A DNA stretch of 8,823 nucleotides from Planctomycetota bacterium. Its GTDB lineage: Bacteria; Planctomycetota; Planctomycetia; Gemmatales; Gemmataceae. The notes below the pieces were generated by a model. It searched no databases. It had not been told where the DNA came from and saw nothing but the letters and a program-made list of their open reading frames with translations. Shown here piece after piece: positions 1 through 6,440 of this stretch. How positions within the stretch are numbered: position 1 is the first letter of the stretch; the number at the start of each line of letters is the position of its first letter. The stretch lies in NCBI GenBank assembly GCA_018970845.1, contig JAGWVO010000140.1, forward strand, positions 1 through 8,823, written 5' to 3'. A program made the position numbers and the translations under genes.

Positions 1-132
1 GAATTAATGAACCGTTGGAGGCTCATGGCTGGGTGCATCAATGCGGGGAAAATTAACAGCATCCGGGAGGCAATCGGATATGCACTTGCACGCTGGTTCC
101 AATTGGCGGACGATAAGAATCAACTAGTATGA
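1..132 (+). CDS. C-terminal end of an unidentified protein (5' partial)
   Basis: The first frame is open from the left edge for 43 codons and ends at TGA (130-132). The other two plus frames close early, at the second codon and near base 51. The visible residues include INSIREAIGYALARWFQ and a charged end, ADDKNQLV, suggesting an amphipathic helical C-terminus. I do not recognise the family. An ATG at 7-9 could make it a complete 41-residue protein, but only six bases precede it here, so a ribosome site cannot be judged. It stops 15 nt before the PQQ propeller gene in the same frame, and the ribosome site of that gene overlaps this stop, which suggests an operon. Real coding is plausible but not proven. 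Confidence 0.42.
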   Translation, partial: ELMNRWRLMAGCINAGKINSIREAIGYALARWFQLADDKNQLV

Positions 133-147
133 GGGAGATCAAGAACC

Positions 148-1383
148 ATGCATGCATCATGCATATCCATTGCTTTGGCATTGTGCCTGCCCGGGGCGGA
201 AAATTGGCCCGGATGGAGAGGGCCGCGCGGTGACGGAAGCTCCACCGAGACCGGAATTCCCGTTACATGGTCGACGACTGACAATATCGCATGGAAATCA
301 CCGCTGACTATCAAGGGACATTCCTCACCCATTATTTGGGGGGAGAAAATTTTTGTCACGGGCTGTGATGAGAAAACACAGGAAAGAGTGATTGAATGTC
401 ACGACCTGAAATCGGGGAAACAGGTTTGGAGGCAAATCTGCCTGGTCGCTGAGCTTGAAAAAAAACATCCTGAAAACAGCTTTGCCAGCGCCACCCCCAC
501 CACGGATGGCGAAAGGATTTTCGCAAGCTTCATGGCTTTTCCCCAAGTTCACCTTTTCTGCTATTCGCCCTCTGGAGAACTGTTGTGGCGAGCGAATCCC
601 GGGCAACTCCTATCCAGGCACGGCTTCTGCTCATCTCCGATGCTTTTTGAAGACATGGTGGTTCTCAATTGCGATCAGGACAGTGATGGATACCTTGTCG
701 CCTTCGACAAGAAAACCGGAAAGGAACGCTGGCGGGTCAAAAGGCCCAACAGGACAAGGTCGTACTGCACCCCGTTTTTCTTCCCGGACCCCGATCGGCC
801 CGGAAAAACCCAAATGGTGCTTTCCGGAAGCAAGTGCGTTACCGGATACGACGCGGCCAGCGGAGAACTTCTTTGGATGCACAACGGCCCCACCGAGCAA
901 TATGTCGCCAGCCTAGTGCGTGGAAAGGATGGAATCCTTTTCCTTTCCACCGGTTTTCCCGAATATCATTTGATGGGCCTAAGATCATCGGGGCAGGAAA
1001 GGGTTGTCTGGCATATCCCGCACAAGGAAAATGGGCCCAAGGGCGCCGCTTATGTGCCCTCGCCCATCGCATACCGCGACTGGTTTTATGTGGTCTCGGA
1101 TGTTGGTTACCTGGGTTGCGTCGAGGCGACCACCGGCAAACGCCTCTGGCTAGAAAAGCTTGGCCGTCACAACCACGCGTCACCCGTCTTGGTTGAGGAC
1201 AGGATCTACATTCCCGATGATTCCGGAATCACTTGGGTCATGAAGGCGGGACCCAAATTTGAAGTTCTCGCCAAGAACGAGTTGAAGGAGGAGGTTTACG
1301 CTTCCCCGGCCGTTTCCCAAGGCAGGATGGTTCTTCGGTCTCGGGATCATCTCTGGTGCATCGCAGAAACAAAAGCCCGCTAG
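148..1383 (+). CDS. Exported PQQ-type beta-propeller repeat protein
   Basis: This 411-residue protein resembles the PQQ-like (BamB/quinoprotein-like) beta-propeller proteins abundant in PVC bacteria. Residues about 1-17 look like a short signal peptide (hydrophobic run CISIALALCLPGA), weak because the n-region lacks Lys or Arg. The mature start carries NWPGWRGPRGDG (19-30), typical of this family. Blade-ending Trp motifs recur at roughly 46-50 (NIAWK), 90-95 (GKQVWR), 143-148 (GELLWR), 191-196 (GKERWR), 239-244 (GELLWM), 284-289 (ERVVWH) and 330-335 (GKRLWL), consistent with a seven- or eight-bladed propeller. I see no separate dehydrogenase signature, so a quinoprotein enzyme is not supported; a binding or scaffold role outside the cytoplasm is more likely. 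ATG 148 follows GAGGGAG (131-137), which overlaps the upstream stop. The frame is closed upstream by TGA at 130-132. Confidence 0.88.
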   Translation: MHASCISIALALCLPGAENWPGWRGPRGDGSSTETGIPVTWSTTDNIAWKSPLTIKGHSSPIIWGEKIFVTGCDEKTQERVIECHDLKSGKQVWRQICLVAELEKKHPENSFASATPTTDGERIFASFMAFPQVHLFCYSPSGELLWRANPGQLLSRHGFCSSPMLFEDMVVLNCDQDSDGYLVAFDKKTGKERWRVKRPNRTRSYCTPFFFPDPDRPGKTQMVLSGSKCVTGYDAASGELLWMHNGPTEQYVASLVRGKDGILFLSTGFPEYHLMGLRSSGQERVVWHIPHKENGPKGAAYVPSPIAYRDWFYVVSDVGYLGCVEATTGKRLWLEKLGRHNHASPVLVEDRIYIPDDSGITWVMKAGPKFEVLAKNELKEEVYASPAVSQGRMVLRSRDHLWCIAETKAR

Positions 1384-1390
1384 CTTTTTT
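1371..1390 (+). terminator. Weak candidate terminator at the end of the PQQ propeller gene
   Basis: AAAAGC (1371-1376) can pair with GCTTTT (1383-1388) across a six-base loop that contains most of the stop codon, and the T run continues to 1390. The stem is short and AT-rich, so it may only slow polymerase or may be chance. A stronger hairpin without a T run follows at 1423-1458. Confidence 0.25.
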
Positions 1391-1422
1391 GATCTCACCA
1401 ATCATACTTCAACACTCATCCA

Positions 1423-1458
1423 CCAAGGCTGAGTCCGGCCTTAATGGCCTCGCCTTGG
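1423..1458 (+). promoter_or_regulatory. Stem-loop in the leader before the ABC-F gene
   Basis: CCAAGGC (1423-1429) is the exact reverse complement of GCCTTGG (1452-1458). Inside it, GAG (1431-1433) can pair with CTC and GCC with GGC around a TTAAT loop, with small bulges. The structure ends 7 nt before the AGGAG ribosome site of the ABC-F gene and has no T run after it. It could stop transcription from the upstream gene by a factor-dependent route, or control ABC-F translation or attenuation. It fills most of the 91-nt gap between the two genes. Confidence 0.45.
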
Positions 1459-1465
1459 CACATGC

Positions 1466-1470
1466 AGGAG
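1466..1470 (+). promoter_or_regulatory. Ribosome binding site of the ABC-F gene
   Basis: AGGAG lies 4 nt before ATG 1475 and 10 nt before the in-frame ATG 1481. The first spacing is short and the second long, so the start could be either. The two proteins differ only by an N-terminal Met-Pro. Confidence 0.6.
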
Positions 1471-1474
1471 CGCC

Positions 1475-3256
1475 ATGCCCATGGCCGTTCTCATTCAGAT
1501 TGCCAACGCCAGCAAACGGTATGGCGAACAAGTTCTCCTGGATGGCGCGAGCGCCATCATCAGTGAAAATGTGAAGGTTGGTTTCGTAGGGAGGAACGGG
1601 GCGGGCAAAAGCACGCTCCTTCGCATCATCTTGGGCGAGGAGGAACTGGACGGCGGAGAGGTCATCAAGAGTTCCAACCTGAGGCTTGGATACCTTCGCC
1701 AGCATGACCCGTTCCAGGCGGGGGAAAGCGCGCTTGAGTTCCTCATGCGGGACAGCGGCCAACCCGATTGGAAATGCGGTGAGGTCGCCGGGCAATTCGA
1801 ACTCAAGGGCGACTACCTGAATGGGCCGATTTCACGGCTTTCCGGGGGATGGCAAACGAGGGTCAAGCTGGCGGCCCTCCTGCTTCATGAGCCAAACCTG
1901 CTTCTGCTTGACGAACCGACCAACTTCCTCGACTTGCGGACGCAAATCCTTTTGGAGCATTTCCTCACGGAATTTCGCGCCGCCTGCCTCATCGTCAGCC
2001 ATGACAGGGCTTTTCTTGGCGCAACCTGTTCCCATACCCTCGACCTGAACCGTGGAAAGCTCACCTCCTATCCAGGCAAGATTGACGCCTACCTCGCGTT
2101 TCAGGAAGAGAAAATCGCGCATGATGAGCGATCTAATGCCGCGATCATGGCCAAACGCCGGCATCTTGAGGATTTCATCGCGCGAAACAAGGCGCGGGCA
2201 AGCACCGCCAAGCTGGCGCAATCCAAGAGCAAACAGCTTGAAAAGCTGGAACTCACGGAAATTGAAAGCGATCTTCCCACGGCGAACATTCGGGCGCCCA
2301 AGATCGAACCCAGGAAAGGGCCGGCGCTCCGTTGCCGGAATCTTTCCATCGGTTATCCCGAAAGGCTGATCGCCTCCCAGATAGGCTTGGAAATCGACCA
2401 CGGATCACGGGCGGCGATTGTCGGCGACAACGGGCAGGGCAAAACCACGCTGCTGAGAACACTTGTCGAATCGCTCCAGCCCTTGGAAGGGGAGGCCAAG
2501 TGGGGATTCGGCTGCAAGCTCGGAGTTTACGCCCAGCATGTCTACACGAGCCTGCCGGAAAACCAAACGGTTCTCGGCTACCTTCAAGCCCATGCCTCAA
2601 GGGGAAAAAAAGACCAGGAAATCCTTGATGTCGCCGGGGCGTTTCTTTTCCGGGGATCCGCGGTTCGCAAGCCCGTTTCCGTGCTTTCGGGAGGCGAGAG
2701 GGCGCGCCTGTGCATGGCGGCCCTTCTGTTGGGAGAATGCAACATCCTCGTGCTTGACGAGCCTGGCAACCACCTGGATGTCGACACGGTGGAGGCGCTT
2801 GCAGAAGCCCTGGTGGAGTACGAGGGAACCGTGATCTTCACAAGCCATGACCGGCACTTCACCAGAAGGGTGGCCACATGCATCGTCGAGGTGCGTGACG
2901 GCCGCGCCATCAACCACAGCGGAAGCTACGATGCCTACCTAGAAAAGGTGAATGCCGAAATTGAGGCAGGAGAGCGGGAACGGGCCAGCGAGCGGTCGAA
3001 AACATCTCCCAGAACCACGGCGACAGCCACTGCCAGCCGGGTTGAAACCGACCCCAGAAAAGAACTGAAAAACCTTGAACGCGCCATCGCCCAACTTGAC
3101 CAGAGGAAAAAGGAAATCACGGCCCTCTGCGCCACCGAGAAGGATCCCGAAGCGCAACTTTCCCACCAGTTGGAACTGGAGGAGATCGCCGCGAAAATCA
3201 ATGCCGCGGAAGATCGCTGGAGCCAGTTGTTCGCCGAATTGGAAGGCTATGCCTAG
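1475..3256 (+). CDS. ABC-F family ATPase (Uup/YheS/EttA-like)
   Basis: A 593-residue protein with two ABC ATPase domains and no membrane segments, the layout of ABC-F proteins, which bind the ribosomal E site and act on stalled or antibiotic-blocked ribosomes. Domain 1 has Walker A GRNGAGKST (39-47), signature LSGGW (122-126), Walker B with DEPTNFLDL (146-154) and SHD (175-177). The linker at about 207-275 is charged and helical, as in the tRNA-interaction motif. Domain 2 has Walker A GDNGQGKTT (317-325), signature LSGGE (404-408), Walker B ILVLDEPGNHLD (424-435) and SHDRH (457-461). Residues about 525-590 are a predicted coiled coil, as in Uup-type C-terminal domains. Domain 2 has Gly where DEPTNHLD normally has Thr. 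Sequence alone does not separate a housekeeping Uup/YheS relative from a resistance factor; housekeeping seems likelier. Its stop overlaps that of the convergent comM gene. Confidence 0.93.
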   Translation: MPMAVLIQIANASKRYGEQVLLDGASAIISENVKVGFVGRNGAGKSTLLRIILGEEELDGGEVIKSSNLRLGYLRQHDPFQAGESALEFLMRDSGQPDWKCGEVAGQFELKGDYLNGPISRLSGGWQTRVKLAALLLHEPNLLLLDEPTNFLDLRTQILLEHFLTEFRAACLIVSHDRAFLGATCSHTLDLNRGKLTSYPGKIDAYLAFQEEKIAHDERSNAAIMAKRRHLEDFIARNKARASTAKLAQSKSKQLEKLELTEIESDLPTANIRAPKIEPRKGPALRCRNLSIGYPERLIASQIGLEIDHGSRAAIVGDNGQGKTTLLRTLVESLQPLEGEAKWGFGCKLGVYAQHVYTSLPENQTVLGYLQAHASRGKKDQEILDVAGAFLFRGSAVRKPVSVLSGGERARLCMAALLLGECNILVLDEPGNHLDVDTVEALAEALVEYEGTVIFTSHDRHFTRRVATCIVEVRDGRAINHSGSYDAYLEKVNAEIEAGERERASERSKTSPRTTATATASRVETDPRKELKNLERAIAQLDQRKKEITALCATEKDPEAQLSHQLELEEIAAKINAAEDRWSQLFAELEGYA

Positions 3257-4791
3257 CCTTTGCGCCACAACTTCCGATCGAGCGTGCGATAGCTGATGGC
3301 CTCGGCCAGATGGGCGGGAAGGATCCCCTGGGTTCCGTCAATATCGGCGATGGTTCTCGCGACCCTGAGGATGCGGTCGTGGGCGCGGGCCGATAGCCCC
3401 AATTCCGTCATCGCCATCTCCATCATTTTCCTCCCCTCGGGATTCAGGAACGCATGCTTCCTCAAAAGCCTCCCGTTCATCCGCCCGTTGACGATCGCCC
3501 CGTCGCTTCCAAAGCGTTCGGCCTGGGCCTTCCGGGCGCTCATCACCTGCTCACGCATCGCCTCGCTTGAAGATCCCTCCGACTTGCCGGAAAGCTCCTG
3601 GAACGGAACCGCGATCACTTCCAGGTGAAGGTCGATTCGGTCAAGCAGGGGCCCCGAGATCCTTCCCATGTACTTCTCAATTTGAATCGGAGAGCACTTG
3701 CAGGCATGGCGAGAATCACCCAAATATCCGCAAGGGCAAGGATTCATGGACGCCACGAGCACGAATTGGGCGGGAAATGTCGTGGAACGGAGGGCTCGGG
3801 AAATGGTCACCCTTCCCTCTTCCAGTGGCTGTCGCAACACCTCAAGGCTACGCCTGTTGAACTCCGGCAACTCATCGAGAAACAGGACACCATGGTGCGC
3901 CAGGCTGATTTCACCCGGTGCCGGCGGATTTCCACCTCCCACCATGCCAGCGTCGGAAATCGTGTGGTGAGGCGACCGGAAAGGGCGCACGGTGAGAAGA
4001 GACTGGTCGGCGGGAAGCCTTCCCGTGGCACTGTAAACCCTTGTTGTCTCCAGGCTCTCATCCATGCTCAACGATGGCAGGATTGTCGCCAATCTCTGGG
4101 CCAGCATGGTTTTGCCGGTTCCCGGAGGCCCGATCATGAGGATGTTGTGCCCTCCCGCCGCTGCAACCACCAAGGCCCTCTTGGCATATTCCTGCCCCCG
4201 GACATCCGCGAAATCGATCGGGTAGCGGTTCATCTCCGCCGCTGGCGCCACGACTGAGCGCTCCGTGGGCTGGATTGCCGAAATGCCCGTCAGGTGGGCC
4301 ACCGCTTCCCCCAAGCCGCCAACTCCCACCACGCCGAGCCCATCCACCACGGCGGCCTCCCGGGCGTTCTCCCTGGGCACCACTAGGCACCGTACCCCGC
4401 GGGCCTGCGCTGCCATCGCGATGGACAACACGCCCTTCACCGGCCTGACACTTCCATCAAGCGCGAGTTCGCCGACAAAGGCATGGCCTTCAATGGCTTG
4501 CGAATCCAATTGCCCGGTCGCCACAAGGAGCCCAAGCGATATCGGCAGGTCAAATGCCCCGGCTTCCTTACGCGTGTCCGCCGGGGCCAGATTGATCACC
4601 GTCCGCCCCCGCGGGCGCTGAAAGCCCAGATTGGCCAGCGCCCTCTCGATCCTGTGGACGCTTTCCTTCACGGCTTGCTCGGGCAGTCCCACAAGAACGG
4701 TTTTTGGCAATCCAACTGCGCAATCAACCTCGACATCCACCCCAAAGGCGTCTATTCCCTGCAAGCCGAATGAAAGCAAACGCGCCAGCAT
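3253..4791 (-). CDS. comM: YifB/ComM-family Mg-chelatase-like AAA+ ATPase
   Basis: ComM is a hexameric AAA+ helicase that drives branch migration when transforming DNA is integrated. Relatives (YifB) also occur in bacteria not known to be competent, so competence is not proven here. The 512 residues match the usual length of about 500. Order: an N-terminal ChlI/Lon-S16-like domain (about 20-140, opening MLARLLSFGLQGIDAFGVDV), Walker A GPPGTGKT (221-228), Walker B VLFLDE (302-307), ASMNPCPCG (348-356) with a second Cys pair at C364/C366, LLDRIDLHLEV (382-392), and the C-terminal domain with RAHDRILRVARTIADI (469-484). The frame extends to a GTG at 4818, but ATG 4791 is preferred: GAGG (4803-4800) lies 8 nt before it and family members start at MLA. 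It follows the response regulator on the same strand after 72 nt. Confidence 0.94.
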   Translation of the reverse strand: MLARLLSFGLQGIDAFGVDVEVDCAVGLPKTVLVGLPEQAVKESVHRIERALANLGFQRPRGRTVINLAPADTRKEAGAFDLPISLGLLVATGQLDSQAIEGHAFVGELALDGSVRPVKGVLSIAMAAQARGVRCLVVPRENAREAAVVDGLGVVGVGGLGEAVAHLTGISAIQPTERSVVAPAAEMNRYPIDFADVRGQEYAKRALVVAAAGGHNILMIGPPGTGKTMLAQRLATILPSLSMDESLETTRVYSATGRLPADQSLLTVRPFRSPHHTISDAGMVGGGNPPAPGEISLAHHGVLFLDELPEFNRRSLEVLRQPLEEGRVTISRALRSTTFPAQFVLVASMNPCPCGYLGDSRHACKCSPIQIEKYMGRISGPLLDRIDLHLEVIAVPFQELSGKSEGSSSEAMREQVMSARKAQAERFGSDGAIVNGRMNGRLLRKHAFLNPEGRKMMEMAMTELGLSARAHDRILRVARTIADIDGTQGILPAHLAEAISYRTLDRKLWRKG

Positions 4792-4807
4792 CGCCAATGC
4801 CTCACAC

Positions 4808-4821
4808 CTGGTGTACACCAG
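4808..4821. promoter_or_regulatory. Perfect 14-bp palindrome before comM, site 1
   Basis: CTGGTGTACACCAG is fully self-complementary with no spacer. It lies 17 bp before the comM ATG and ends 5 bp before its ribosome site. The core TGTACA (4812-4817) also sits where a -10 box would fall if TTGCCG (minus strand, 4840-4835) were a -35 box, with a 17-bp spacer. Both boxes match consensus poorly, and the leader would be very short. A dimeric repressor site is one reading; a chance palindrome is another. Confidence 0.4.
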
Positions 4822-4828
4822 TTTAGTG

Positions 4829-4842
4829 GATTGCCGGCAATC
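4829..4842. promoter_or_regulatory. Perfect 14-bp palindrome before comM, site 2
   Basis: GATTGCCGGCAATC is fully self-complementary and lies 7 bp upstream (in the comM direction) of the first palindrome. The two sequences are unrelated to each other, so they are not copies of one operator. As RNA each would form only a tight hairpin with few pairs, so DNA binding is the likelier use if they are functional. Confidence 0.38.
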
Positions 4843-4863
4843 GTCACTGGGAATTTATTTTAT

Positions 4864-5280
4864 TCAGGTGTTGCCGGTCGGCGCGCCACCTTCGGAGGAT
4901 GGACCTGTCGGGTCATTCACGAACGCCTTCTCAACGGCTTCCAACAACCTCTCCATCGGAAATGGCTTTCGGATGTAATCCACGACACCGAGCAGTTCGG
5001 CATAGGCCTTGTGGCGACTTCCCTCGTTGGCGGTGATCATGATGAATGGCGGTGCGTCGGGTCTTTCCTTGTAGTGCTCAAGAACGGGATATCCACCCAT
5101 GCGCGGCATCATCATGTCCAGGATCACGAGGTCGGGCCGAACACGATCTACCATTTCGCGAGCCTGTCGGCCGTCTCGGGCCTGAAGAACCTTGTAGCCT
5201 TGCCTCTCAAGAAGCAGTTTCAGGCCATCGCTGAGTTCAGCGTCGTCATCCACCACCAGAATGGTTCGCTGCTGGCTCAT
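4864..5280 (-). CDS. Single-domain response regulator (CheY-like receiver)
   Basis: This is a stand-alone receiver domain of 138 residues with no output domain, so it probably signals by protein contact or phosphorelay rather than by binding DNA. The start MSQQRTILVVDDDAEL gives the acidic cluster D11-D13. The phosphoacceptor is D55 in LVILDMMMPRMGG, with switch residues T83 (IMITAN), Y102 and K105 (IRKPFP). Residues after about 120 form a short Gly/Pro-rich tail (TGPSSEGGAPTGNT). ATG 5280 was chosen because the receiver fold begins right after it. The frame is open to 5373, but that extension lacks domain character. Its ribosome site is weak. No histidine kinase lies in the window. The comM gene follows 72 nt downstream on the same strand; co-transcription is possible but a functional link is not evident. 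Confidence 0.92.
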   Translation of the reverse strand: MSQQRTILVVDDDAELSDGLKLLLERQGYKVLQARDGRQAREMVDRVRPDLVILDMMMPRMGGYPVLEHYKERPDAPPFIMITANEGSRHKAYAELLGVVDYIRKPFPMERLLEAVEKAFVNDPTGPSSEGGAPTGNT

Positions 5281-5422
5281 CCTTGGGGTCCATCCATGGC
5301 GGATTGGGTCATTCCTTGGTTGGGTTTGACCCGTCTTGGCGGGATTCGAGTACATTACCAGCACGCGTGGCATGGAACAAGCAGTGGCGCGGCTTCAAAT
5401 CCCGCTGGAATGGATTTCCTTG
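5281..5422. promoter_or_regulatory. Divergent intergenic region between the response regulator and walJ-like genes
   Basis: These 142 bp must hold promoters for both directions. On the plus strand TTGACC (5326-5331) and TACATT (5351-5356) are a possible -35/-10 pair, but the 19-bp spacer is long. GGGTCA (5306-5311) and TGACCC (5327-5332) form an inverted repeat with 15 bp between the arms, which could be an operator overlapping that -35 box. No clear minus-strand promoter was seen. Confidence 0.35.
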
Positions 5423-6241
5423 ATGCCGTTTTTTCAAAGTCTGGCAAGCGGTAGCAGTGCCAATTGTGGCATTCTGTCGGATGGATCGGCCGGAATTCTG
5501 ATGGATTTGGGGCTGACACCCAAACGGCTTGCCGAGAGCCTTGGCGAGATTGGCTTTTCGGCGGAGGGGATCCGAAACGCGGTTCTGACTCACACGCACT
5601 CCGACCACTGGAAGGATACCACCCTTTCCTGGATGGCCTCGAAAGGCATCAGGCTCTGGTGCCACGAATCCCATGCGGCGCATCTGCGGCATCACGCCCG
5701 CTCCTTCCAGCGATTGATGGAGTTGGATCTCGTCAACCACTTTCAGCCTGATTGCCCGTTCAGGCCGGGCCATGGATGGGATTTCCATCCCATCCACCTC
5801 AGCCACGACTGCGTGCCTACCTTCGGATTCCGTTGCGAGAATCATGCGGGTTCCATGGCTTACCTTGCCGACCTTGGGACATCGGATAACCTCCCCTGGG
5901 GGCAACTGGGGGATCTCCAGGCCATCGCCATAGAATCCAACCACGATCCCGAGATGCTCGAGCGAAGCAGCAGGCCGGTTCAGGTCATCGACAGAATCCG
6001 ATCCGACCATGGCCATCTTTCAAACCTGCAGTGCGCCGAGGCGGCAAGCCGCTTCTCGAAGATCTCCGGGGGAAAACTGGCCAGCGTGCTGCTTCTGCAC
6101 CTGAGCCGGGATTGCAACACCCACCAATTGGCCCTTGACTCGGCCAGGGAACACCTTGATTCGCAGATCAGCCCCGAGGCCGTTTCAGTGGCACCCCAGG
6201 ACCGCGCCAGCATTCCGATCAGGTTCGGAAAGGCAGCTTGA
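5423..6241 (+). CDS. MBL-fold metallo-hydrolase, WalJ/YycJ-like
   Basis: The 272-residue protein has the metallo-beta-lactamase fold and matches the WalJ (YycJ) group, thought to be DNA exonuclease-like enzymes. The N-terminus FFQSLASGSSANCGIL is the family's typical opening. The metal motif HTHSDH is at 57-62. Further ligand candidates are H128 (LSHD) and D150 (YLADLGT). Family motifs follow: IESNHDPEML (170-179), SDHGHLSN (194-201) and LLHLSRDCN (224-232). Open codons extend upstream to ATG 5372 and ATG 5336, but ATG 5423 fits the conserved opening and has a GGA 8 nt before it, so it is preferred; the ribosome site is weak. In Firmicutes walJ sits with the WalKR two-component genes. Here a lone receiver is divergently adjacent, which may be coincidence. 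A 60-residue gene follows after 16 nt. Confidence 0.9.
   Translation: MPFFQSLASGSSANCGILSDGSAGILMDLGLTPKRLAESLGEIGFSAEGIRNAVLTHTHSDHWKDTTLSWMASKGIRLWCHESHAAHLRHHARSFQRLMELDLVNHFQPDCPFRPGHGWDFHPIHLSHDCVPTFGFRCENHAGSMAYLADLGTSDNLPWGQLGDLQAIAIESNHDPEMLERSSRPVQVIDRIRSDHGHLSNLQCAEAASRFSKISGGKLASVLLLHLSRDCNTHQLALDSAREHLDSQISPEAVSVAPQDRASIPIRFGKAA
5773..5796. repeat. 10-bp inverted repeat inside the walJ-like gene
   Basis: TGGATGGGAT (5773-5782) and ATCCCATCCA (5787-5796) are exact reverse complements separated by TTCC. The region encodes GWDFHPIH (118-125), just before the H128 ligand, so the repeat may reflect codon choice alone. Confidence 0.6.
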
Positions 6242-6246
6242 GAAAC

Positions 6247-6251
6247 AGGAG
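6247..6251 (+). promoter_or_regulatory. Ribosome binding site of the 60-residue gene
   Basis: AGGAG lies 6 nt before ATG 6258. It is among the best ribosome sites in the window and is the main reason for choosing this start over upstream ATG 6135, which would overlap most of the end of the walJ-like gene. Confidence 0.75.
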
Positions 6252-6257
6252 CCGGCC

Positions 6258-6440
6258 ATGACCCCAAGTCCCGAACAGATACTCGCCAAGCTTTACGAGC
6301 TGAGGAAAGAATATGATGACGACAAGGAAGATCTCCATTATCTTGCTTTACACCACGCCTTCCTTTTCATCAGCTATCAAATGGATGCCTTCCGAAAGTA
6401 TGTGGACAACGCCAAACAGTCTGGAAACAACGGCGCCTAA
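6258..6440 (+). CDS. Conserved-looking small protein of unknown function (60 aa)
   Basis: I do not recognise this protein. It starts 16 nt after the walJ-like stop with a strong ribosome site, so the two genes are probably one operon. The sequence appears largely helical: a charged first half (ILAKLYELRKEYDDDKEDL), then a more hydrophobic segment rich in His and aromatics (YLALHHAFLFISYQMDAF), then a polar tail (NAKQSGNNGA). The hydrophobic stretch is too short and interrupted for a convincing membrane helix; a small helical-hairpin or dimerising protein is the simplest reading. There are no Cys residues and no signal peptide. Its TAA (6438-6440) overlaps the TAG of convergent ptsI, so the genes share 4 bp. 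A longer frame starting at 6135 is judged an artefact. Confidence 0.72.
   Translation: MTPSPEQILAKLYELRKEYDDDKEDLHYLALHHAFLFISYQMDAFRKYVDNAKQSGNNGA

Noticed and set aside
147..159. CATGCATGCATCA at the PQQ start recurs as its reverse complement near 8344-8356.
   Set aside because: The match is a simple GCAT repeat of 13 bp with no flanking similarity, so it is not good evidence for a repeat family or attachment site.
1218..1231. Perfect 14-bp palindrome TGATTCCGGAATCA inside the PQQ gene.
   Set aside because: It is in coding sequence, and about half of one such palindrome is expected in a window of this size. It serves as a reminder that a single 14-bp palindrome is weak evidence.
1541..1558. 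Inverted repeat GATGGCGC/GCGCCATC near the start of the ABC-F coding region.
   Set aside because: Arms of 7-8 bp with short loops are expected a few times by chance in this length of GC-rich DNA.
3625..4257. Plus-strand open frame of 210 codons opposite comM.
   Set aside because: It lies entirely antisense to a gene with full family motifs, and its product is Arg/His-rich without recognisable domains, as expected for the shadow of a GC-rich gene.
5309..6016. Minus-strand open frame of 235 codons opposite the walJ-like gene.
   Set aside because: The opposite strand carries all WalJ motifs in order, while this frame has none that I recognise.
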